Assembly: GCA_005765155.1 (NCBI GenBank)
Contig: VCCP01000003.1
Span: forward strand, 5,208,001 to 5,272,000
DNA: 64,000 nt
Reading direction: 5' to 3'
DNA from: Zelopaecilomyces penicillatus
Lineage: Eukaryota > Ascomycota > Sordariomycetes > Hypocreales > Pseudodiploosporaceae
Shown here in pieces: positions 57,334 through 64,000 of the stretch. Both the position numbers and the translations under genes were made by a program. Positions within the stretch are counted from its first letter, which is position 1; every line of letters starts with the position of its first letter. The notes under the pieces were generated by a model. The model did not search any database. It was not told the origin of the DNA and worked only from the letters and a program-made list of their open reading frames with translations.

Positions 57334-57843
57334 TTACTGCTCAGGGTCAGAAATGCGAATGGGACGAGGACTATGGGTTTAAAAACATATTGTTAGTGGT
57401 GAGCCATTTGTGTTTTTATTTCAGTCAAGAACATACCCATAGAGTGGGCTGCGAGCCTCAACTTCGGGAGCGGCATCCCTCTTTTGATCAGGGTCCGAAA
57501 TGCGAATTGGACGAGGACTGTAGATCAAAGATGCCTTGTTAACAATGAGAGTCTTGGGTAGTTTCTTAAAGTTATTACTTACCCATAGAGCGGGTTGCGA
57601 ACCTCAAGTTGAGGAGCCGCATCCCTCTTTTGGTCTGGATCGGAAATGCGGATTGGACGTGGGCTGTGTGAATAAAGATTTTGCATTAGCAATGTGTTCT
57701 AGGTATTCTTCTATAACTAACACATACCCATAGAGCGGGCTGCGAGCCTCGACATTGCCATCGCCATTGTTGGCAGAAGGCATGGCGGCAGCAATACCAG
57801 CGAGCATGGCAGTCGCCATGGCGAGAGTCGATGTAACATGCAT
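57334..57843 (-). CDS. Kex2-processed repeat precursor of a putative RiPP (secreted peptide)
   Basis: Four exons: 57843-57728, 57663-57583, 57517-57437 and 57370-57334, giving 104 aa. The three introns are 64, 65 and 66 nt long, all with GTAWGT donors at the same place (after TAT GG) and all phase 2. Exons 2 and 3 are both exactly 81 nt, one 27-residue repeat each. A signal peptide (MHVTSTLAMATAMLAGIAAA) is followed by a short pro-region. The protein has three core copies. Each starts with SPLY or NPLY at the end of one exon and continues with GPRPIRISDPDQ (DPEQ in the last) at the start of the next. Cores are separated by KR, a Kex2 site, and a spacer DAAPxxExR. The last core ends at the stop codon. 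This matches the architecture of fungal RiPP precursors (ustiloxin/phomopsin/epichloecyclin type) and, less well, of alpha-pheromone precursors. The core sequence is not one I recognise and its activity is unknown. Confidence 0.82.
57437..57663 (-). repeat. Tandem 81-nt exon repeats of the precursor gene
   Basis: Exons 2 and 3 of the precursor are near-identical 81-nt units separated by a 65-nt intron. The encoded repeats differ at only a few residues (QLEVRN against EVEARS), while the introns between them have diverged. The flanking exon ends carry the matching half-repeats. Confidence 0.85.
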
Positions 57844-58604
57844 TTTGGCGTTTGAATAGTATTTCGAATTTCAACAGTTGGTTTACTTCGTAGGCTGTGT
57901 GTCAAACAGATGATTTGACAGGATCATAGACAAGTATAACTAGGTAAGGTAGCTTATAAAGCTACTTCTTCCATACTTCATTACATCACCCTATCTTTAG
58001 CAGATTCTCACTTTTCCAACTGGTCAAGATAGTTCATTGGTGCGTTATGCTAAATGACTATATTCTTTCCAGTTCCTAAGCAGGGTATAAGATGTGTCAT
58101 AGGATTGATCATGTAACTTGCGTGCTCGAATAAGCACTAAGCAAGGGGGGGTTGTTGCCTCGTGTGGCGACAGAGCGGATCTAGCGCAAATTCCGGCACT
58201 TTTAGCCGTACATACCAATCAGCTCGGACCCTGTCAGCATCGTCAGGTCTCATCAGCCTTAACTGAACTCATTCACCGAAGCGATGCGGATTTAGGATAG
58301 ACAGGGCGTAATCTGTTGTCAACCCATAACAACAACATCAATATATCTGATTTAAATCCGCGAATGAAAATCAGGTGGCGTATGATACTCTATAATCTCA
58401 CAAGTGGGAACGGTGGATAAGCAGAAGTCAATCCGGAATCGTCCTTGGTAAAAGCATCATGGAATAGTTCTCAAGCCCCTGTATTAACTGGTGTGACATT
58501 GTCACGTTCCATTCATCCGATACAAGTCTTGAATATTTTACATTCAGCTTCTCAATCACCGTCCAAACAATATTCACTCACCATTGTCGACTGTATTAGT
58601 GGCA
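57844..58604. promoter_or_regulatory. Divergent promoter between precursor gene and prolyl 4-hydroxylase gene
   Basis: 761 bp between two divergent starts. A 17-bp perfect palindrome, GTAGCTTATAAAGCTAC (57949-57965), encloses the likely TATA box of the precursor gene about 110 bp before its ATG. A G7 run lies at 58145-58151. No gene is visible. Confidence 0.5.
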
Positions 58605-59466
58605 ATGGCTATCATCGACCGGCTCCTCTGGAAGGCTTCGGCCATGGCAATTCTCGTTGCCCTCATTTCAGTATTGTCAGGGCCAATTTTATCTCAAAGT
58701 CTCCCCAAGCCTGCTGCGGCCATTGTTAATAATATTTATGACCTCATGTACCGGAGTGAGGGCCAAGAGACCAAGTTCTACATTCTTTCTTATGAGCCCC
58801 TTATGATTTACATGGTGAACTTCATAAAGAAAGCAGAGAGAGAACATCTTCTTGCATTAGCGTAATATTTGTCCTCATTTCAATGCGTTTCGTGTTCCCA
58901 ACTGACTGAATTCCGTATCCAGGGAACCGCGATATTCAAGATCAGAAACCACGCTTCACGATGGAACGGTCGGTATTGGCAATTACCGGACAAGTAGCAG
59001 TGCACCGCTCCCATCGAATGATGATGTCATACAGGCCATCATCAAGCGGGCGGCCGATATGCAAGGCTTCATGGCACCCGGAGATTTTGAAGTATTCCAA
59101 GCTGTGCGTTATGGAGTAGGACAGAAGTTTGATCCGCACTATGACTGGTATCACAATGCTACGGAGCAGAATAACACTGCGAGAATCACATCCATCTTCG
59201 CAACTCTGCAGTCTAATTGTACGAACTGTGGTACTCAGTTCCCCCATGTTCTTTACGACTGGTCCTCTGAGGATCCTCGACTATGCGAGTTTGTTGACTG
59301 CTCCCGCAAAGAGCTGACCATCAAGCCTATTGAGGGGAATGCCCTCTTTTGGCGTAATCTGCTAGCTGATGGCACAGGTGATGAACGTACACTACACGCA
59401 GGCTTACCACTGGAGTCTGGGTCCAAAGTTGGTCTTAACATTTTTGCCCGGACAACACTGGGCTGA
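58605..59466 (+). CDS. Prolyl 4-hydroxylase, 2-oxoglutarate/Fe(II) oxygenase
   Basis: Two exons, 58605-58861 and 58923-59466, give 266 aa. The 61-nt intron (GTAATA donor, CTGAC branch, CCAG acceptor) joins LLALAEPRYSRSE. The N-terminus has a hydrophobic signal anchor (AMAILVALISVLSGPIL), so the enzyme should face the secretory lumen. The double-stranded beta-helix core has the iron ligands H158 and D160 (DPHYDWY) and H244 (TLHAGLPL), plus K254, which binds 2-oxoglutarate in prolyl hydroxylases. The preceding RYGVGQKFDPHYD and final GLNIFARTTL are typical of the P4H alpha-subunit family. It would hydroxylate proline in a secreted substrate. The adjacent, divergent precursor gene encodes a core with up to four prolines, an obvious candidate. 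Confidence 0.92.
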
Positions 59467-60708
59467 GAAGTTTGCCTGAAAGCTGTAGTGAAGCGAATAT
59501 AGAAGGGGAGAAATTGACAACAATTGAAGATGGCAGTAAAGGTGCCAGGCATTTTGTGATGTTTATTGATGTATTCTACTGTATGAGAAACTACTCTTTA
59601 TGATCATCTTGGGCAGTCAGAGCAGCAACTCTAATATCTGGGAACTATTTGGGAAAACTGAACAATTTGCCACAGTACTACAGTTATTCTGGCTGATTAC
59701 AAGAAATTTTATGCTTTCCAGATAGGTATAAACACAAAAGTGGTGGTGTTTGACAAGATTAGTTAAGGTTGCATAGCATGTTTTCAATGCTACCTGTCTC
59801 GGTAGATGATGCATGACTGCTTATTCATGTTCAAGATGTCTTACAAGCAGCAGGGATAAAAGCACGGCTTGCTGAGGAGTTCTCACACATACAATGAATT
59901 GTATGAACCGTGTACACTAAAAGCCTGGAAGCAAGGCATCAATTGCTATCAAAACGATGGGAGCCAGGAAGACCCGGACGATGAAATCAGTGCTTTGAGG
60001 AGGATCCGCCCCGAAGTGTAAGTGATTGTACCAAAACTAACTTGATGCAAATTATATCTACTGGATTCTCATCCTCCCCCACAAGCGGCAACAGGGCTGC
60101 TATTCAGCAGGAACGCCACCAGGCTCACTCTTGAACTCGTCACTGGTCAGCCATCCTGGTGACCGCTTCTTCATTTGTGGAACAATGCCCCTTTATCAGC
60201 TGCGTATTGCATTCGCGTCTGACTTGAAGTCAGTTATATCCGACGCCCTAGCAGATGGGTTTACTCATGTCAATTACGTTTCGACCACCCTCTAACCTTG
60301 ACAGCCATTGCTGACCTAGGTTAAGAGCGCATTTGGAAACGCTCAGATATCAGCTCAGATCACCCCACGGCCCCCAAACGCCCCCCAAACGCCCAATTCT
60401 GTGGCATGTCAGATCCCGTAACCTTGTGTTTCGGGCAATTTTGACTCTTGTCTCGTGCCGAAAATGCCGAAGATCATAAGCTGACTTATTCTCTAGCCCT
60501 TGGCTGTCCTAGGATATGTCAGCTCACAAGCACAAACAGAAACGAACTAGCTCGGATTTTCGTCCCTGCTCATACTCTACTCTGTATTGTGTGTTGGAAC
60601 ATATCGCGGTTCGCCTACTTTTCCATCACGGACAAGTGGGAATCTCTATCCATCAGAACGCTGGACTTGGCCACAAAGCACCGCTTAATACGGCACCCGT
60701 ACAGCAGC
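59467..60708. other. Intergenic region with an orphan coding-like fragment
   Basis: 1.24 kb. It contains the P4H 3' UTR and the UstYa-like promoter. Positions 59860-60018 are an open stretch without a start codon, of coding-like composition (YEPCTLKAWKQGINCYQNDG...EISALRRIRPEV), ending at a GTAAGT. It could be a gene remnant. Two tandem copies of CCCCCAAACGC lie at 60371-60392. Confidence 0.45.
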
Positions 60709-61401
60709 ATGACCTTGTATCACAAACTTGAGGAAGATGATGCCCCAACTTCCAGTCCAGAGGAGGCGTTAATTTCGAATCAATCGGATGGCCACAACCG
60801 CGATAATAGGATTTACAAAAGATTATCCTCATGGGTTTCTCGGTATCGAGCTTTACTCACCCTGACACTGGGTATCATTCTCGGAGCTTCAGTCGTACTA
60901 CTGTCCATGGGCCTCGCAAAGACCAATCCCTTCCGAGCCGCAAACCACAAAACTTCAGATGAGCTTTGCGTTCCAAAGTCTGAGCGATACAACTGCGGCA
61001 ACTCAACAGAGCAAGCTCTTGCTCTAGGATGCTACTTCGACCTGCTCTCCGTCAGCTTCGTACCATGGCAGTGCGCAGATAGGGAGCTCGAGGCCCAATT
61101 CCTCGCAGAAGGACCATGGAAATACTGGGCGGACCGCCACCAAACGCAGGAACTCAAACAAGACGAGCTCTGGATGCGGCCGACGATGCCTAATGACTCC
61201 TTTCACGTTACGATGCACTGGCATCGCTTGCACTGTCTTTATCAGTGGCGGAAGATGCATCGCGCTCTTGAGAGTGGCCGCCGGATGGACACATCCTACA
61301 AGTTTTACGGCCATACATTACATTGCGGTGCTGTCTTTTCCGACACTCGGCCCGGGAATGCCACAGGAGGGACTGTTTCTATTCATTTTGACTCTTGTTG
61401 A
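60709..61401 (+). CDS. UstYa/DUF3328-like membrane protein (putative peptide oxidase/cyclase)
   Basis: Single exon, 230 aa from the ATG at 60709; a TTG-initiated extension upstream looks non-coding. One membrane helix at about 48-70 (ALLTLTLGIILGASVVLLSMGLA) follows a polar cytosolic tail, so the C-terminal domain should be lumenal. This domain has two HxxHC motifs, HRLHC at 172-176 (in MHWHRLHCLYQWRKMH) and HTLHC at 202-206, the signature of UstYa-type proteins. Earlier Cys residues at 87, 96, 108 and 122 may form disulfides. UstYa-family proteins are needed for oxidative side-chain cross-linking of ustiloxin, asperipin, phomopsin and other fungal RiPPs. The general form (ALGCYFDLLSVSFVPWQC...) belongs to a more divergent branch, so the catalytic role here is inferred. 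Its location beside a repeat precursor supports it. Confidence 0.75.
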   Translation: MTLYHKLEEDDAPTSSPEEALISNQSDGHNRDNRIYKRLSSWVSRYRALLTLTLGIILGASVVLLSMGLAKTNPFRAANHKTSDELCVPKSERYNCGNSTEQALALGCYFDLLSVSFVPWQCADRELEAQFLAEGPWKYWADRHQTQELKQDELWMRPTMPNDSFHVTMHWHRLHCLYQWRKMHRALESGRRMDTSYKFYGHTLHCGAVFSDTRPGNATGGTVSIHFDSC

Positions 61402-61773
61402 GGTGTTCCTGGAAAAGGCAACAATCCACGGGTCTCTTTTTTTATCATGGCGTTGAATGTTTCTGACACATCATGTAATCCATACATCCCTTTGTGTAAC
61501 CCAGCATCAAATTAGATAGGAAACATCTTTGTATTTATATCTGGACTTGGACTTATAAATCATTTTATAACCAAGCCTTTTGGTTCCGTTGTCCACTCTC
61601 ATAACTCAGTCTCATCAGCTTCATCTAAGAGGCCAAGACCTATATAAGTCACTGCCAAACTCTCAACACTGAAGCAAAAGAAAACATCAAATACCTGCTT
61701 CACGGGTGCTCTTCTATTGCCTGTCTCTACAGCTGTACATCTGTCACCCAAGACCTTTTCTTCCCCGACTTTC
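61402..61773. other. Convergent spacer between UstYa-like and amine oxidase genes
   Basis: 372 bp with the 3' ends of both genes. AT-rich, no gene visible. Confidence 0.55.
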
Positions 61774-63258
61774 TCACAGCTTTACACGCAGCTTCACTGC
61801 GCTCCCGCATGCGAGCTCGTCAATAACCTCTTTCGCCGCCCTAATTCCGGATCTCAAGGCGCCCTCCATGTATCCCTTCCATACAGTACTAGTTTCCGTG
61901 CCGGCGAAGTGGATGTGTCCTTCCGGTCGCCATTGATCGCGAGCCAAGCTTGAGAGTTGAGCAGCCGGCACGACAGGACAGGGAGCACCCATTGAGAACT
62001 CTTCGTTCTCATCCCAAATATGCTCCTCAATGTGTATAGGCGCCGGGCAGGCTTGTTCGTAGATGCGGTTTACATGGTCAAGCACAAGTTCAGAGCGTTC
62101 CTCTTTGGGTTGCTGGGCCCATTTCCGCCCACGCTCGCCTACAATAAAGCATGCCAAAGCAAATAGACCATCTTTTTCGCTTGATGTATCTCGTGTCAAA
62201 GAAACGGGCCCATTCAAGCCTTGAGTCAGACCACAGAGGCCCTGCTCGTGCCACCAGGGCTTCGAGTATACCAGGAATACTTTGGCGTAGAAGCCGAGGC
62301 GACTGGTGGTGCTTAGCCAGGACTTATCGGCTGACAAAGGGGGTGAGAAAGTAATCGTCTTCAGCAACGGACTTGGCACGGTTGATATCACCTTGTTGCA
62401 TAAAAATTGTCTGCCATCGCAAGTTTGGACAACCGCCCCTCCTTCGGCAGACTGTTCAACGCTGCTTACTGCGCTTGTGTATACGACACTCTCTGGCTTC
62501 AAGCAATCTCGAAGGGAAGTGCATAGAGTCTGCGATCCTCCGCGGAATCGCAAGTGTTGCCCACCTCCGCTACGGTCTGAGCGCATCTGCAAAAGCCCTC
62601 CTCCAGCACGGCAGTAATGCATGAAGAAGATAGCGCTGACATCTGTTGAATCTACCCCGAGCATCGCACAGGTCCAAATGTTGATGAGTTGGCGCACCAG
62701 ACTGCTTGCATTCATGGATCTAGCCAGTTCGTCCATAGATTTGTGACCGTGCTCTGCGAGCGCTTTGTCGGGTCGTTCAAGATTGATGTCATGGCATGCT
62801 TGCTCTACGGTATCTCTGATGTGAATAAAGACTGCCTTATCATCCTCAGACAACTTAATCTCAGAATAATTTGGTTAACTTTTGAGACGCCTTTACTAGA
62901 GGAGCTTCTCTGCATCGCAACGTACCTTGGGATCAGTTCCGTACGGAAACGAACCATAGCCCTCAATCAAACAGTCTCCTTGTGTGTTCTGCTCCACCAT
63001 CTCCAATCCAAACTTCTTCACCAAACGCAACACATTGGGCTGATTGACATCATTCGTCCAAGCGCCGCCGCGTTCAATCTTGCCACGTCCTTGGGGGTTT
63101 GGCACTGACCAAAGCTTGCCGCCCACTCGATCCCGAGCTTCCAGAACGAGGCAACTTATTCCGGCTTGTTGAAGATCCCAGGCAGCTTGGAGGCCACTGA
63201 TTCCAGCGCCTATGACGATGACCTGGCAGGCATGTTGAGCTTTGGGGCTTGGCTGCAT
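61774..63258 (-). CDS. Flavin-containing amine oxidase
   Basis: Two exons, 63258-62926 and 62853-61774, with a 72-nt intron (GTACGT, TTAAG) give 470 aa. The N-terminal Rossmann motif is VIVIGAGISGLQAAWDLQQAGISCLVLEARDRVGG at about 13-47, with GAGISG binding the FAD pyrophosphate and E40 the ribose. The substrate domain includes GGSQTLCTSLRDCL and KVISTVPSPLLKTI. The C-terminal flavin motif is GHIHFAGTETSTVWKGYMEGALRSGIRAA. These match the monoamine oxidase/polyamine oxidase superfamily. The Cys that carries FAD covalently in MAO-A/B is not obvious, so FAD is probably non-covalent. No signal peptide is present. It oxidises an amine to an imine or aldehyde. In the cluster it might act on a peptide-derived amine, but a stand-alone catabolic role is equally possible. 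Confidence 0.88.
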
Positions 63259-63673
63259 CTTAGTCTTGGTAGTTAAGAAGCCCCAAGTATAGTGTTATGT
63301 TGCTGGTGTGTGCTTGGTACTATGAACTGAATGTATCTGGTGAGACGACGTAGGCCTTGGATGAGGTATGTATGTAGTATGCACCCCGCCACACCAAAGA
63401 TTTGTTCTCCGTCACTGAGAGGCCGAAATGCCGCTTCCTCTTCATTATGAACAGCTTTGCCGACTTTCCGAAAGGGTACACAAGGCTAGGTAAAAGACGA
63501 GATGCAGAGTGATATGAACAACAGAGCAAGTATTACTGTGTTAAAGGTTGTTATACGGCATAGTTGTGAATAGTTCCATTTCTGCTAGTTACAGAACATG
63601 TCCGCCAAATTACTTGATACACATCTCATCAGGTTTTTCAATCACACAAATTCATGTACTATAGTACTCTAGA
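63259..63673. other. Spacer between amine oxidase and SDR genes
   Basis: 415 bp holding the amine oxidase promoter and the 3' UTR of the SDR gene. No gene is visible. Confidence 0.55.
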
Positions 63674-64000
63674 TCATCGAGCCATCCAACCTCCATCAAC
63701 CTGAAAAGCTCATAGTCAGAAGCGTCTACAAAAGGAACAGGGGTCATTCATCTCCAGACTTACAACCAAAATCTCCCCTGTGATATAAGAGCTTGCCTTG
63801 GACGCTAGGAAGATGGCGGGTCCCTTAAAGTCATCCGGCTTACCCCAGGCTCCTGTGGGAATACGGGTGGTGATTGAGTTGTTGTAGGTCTGGTCAGTAC
63901 TGAATCGTGTGTCGGTATTCATGTCCGTGGCGATGTATCTAACGCAGATCTTAGCCATGACTCAGAATGTGATGTCTTGAAGTTTCAATTAAGCATACCC
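63674..64000 (-). CDS. Short-chain dehydrogenase/reductase, C-terminal part (runs off right edge)
   Basis: Partial gene read from the right edge. The last two bases (GG, 64000-63999) end an upstream exon. Introns at 63998-63939 (GTATGC, GTTAG) and 63763-63701 (GTAAGT, TTCAG) flank the exon 63938-63764, and the final exon is 63700-63674. The joined frame reads GYIATDMNTDTR, then RIPTGAWGKPDDFKGPAIFLASKASSYITGEIL and ends VVDGGWMAR. This is the C-terminal signature of classical SDRs, closest in style to fungal gluconate 5-dehydrogenase or sorbose reductase-like members. The NAD(P) and catalytic YxxxK segments lie outside the window. Small introns within a conserved GY motif and near the very end are usual for this family. 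Confidence 0.85.

Noticed and set aside
57334..57843. Precursor as an alpha-type mating pheromone gene
   Set aside because: The KR plus dipeptide-rich spacer layout is similar, but the core does not resemble known ascomycete alpha pheromones, and a UstYa-like gene, P4H and GTs are adjacent.

Overview
This is nuclear DNA of a filamentous ascomycete (Pezizomycotina). Genes are intron-poor, introns run 55-150 nt with GTRNGT-type donors and CTAAC/CTGAC branch points, spacers are long with CT-rich promoter stretches, and many families are ones I know from such fungi (BYS1, Mcp1, GH20, UstYa-like, full-size ABCG). A plant- or litter-associated Dothideomycete would fit, but that is an inference and I cannot name a species. 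I see no rRNA, CRISPR, plasmid origin or intact transposon.

Layout. Positions 1-371 hold the 5' end of a U1-like zinc-finger gene (-). mcp1 (836-1940, +) and an F-box gene (4852-6672, +) are housekeeping. Positions 6673-11461 hold no protein gene I can support but two tRNA genes, an intron-containing tRNA-Ala(CGC) (-) and tRNA-Met(CAT) (+). Positions 11462-16533 form an island of three secreted-protein genes, all on the minus strand: a GH20 hexosaminidase, a small cysteine-rich protein made of three short exons, and a BYS1 protein. A SWIRM-domain gene (20511-21863, -) is followed by a 9.5-kb stretch in which I see no gene. Positions 31417-36143 hold two sterol reductases in tandem on the minus strand, one DHCR24/DWF1-like and one that looks like 7-dehydrocholesterol reductase (DHCR7) rather than Erg24 or Erg4. 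A full-size ABCG transporter (39031-43147, +) and an NTF2-like protein (44021-44467, +) follow. A serine/proline-rich coiled-coil protein (48843-50897, +) and ATG3 (52241-53431, -) close the ordinary part.

From 54074 to the right edge lies what looks like a biosynthetic cluster for a fungal ribosomally made, Kex2-processed peptide (RiPP). It contains a GT8-like glycosyltransferase (-), a second GT-A glycosyltransferase (+), a 104-aa secreted precursor with three copies of a core peptide (57334-57843, -), a prolyl 4-hydroxylase (58605-59466, +), a UstYa/DUF3328-like membrane protein with two HxxHC motifs (60709-61401, +), a flavin amine oxidase (61774-63258, -) and a truncated SDR (63674-64000, -). 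The proposed flow is secretion and Kex2 cleavage of the precursor, oxidative modification by the UstYa-like protein, proline hydroxylation, glycosylation and redox tailoring. The precursor gene is unusual: each repeat is one 81-nt exon with phase-2 introns on both sides, and every core peptide is split by an intron. Together with the sterol Δ7/Δ24 reductase pair, this is the most interesting content of the window.
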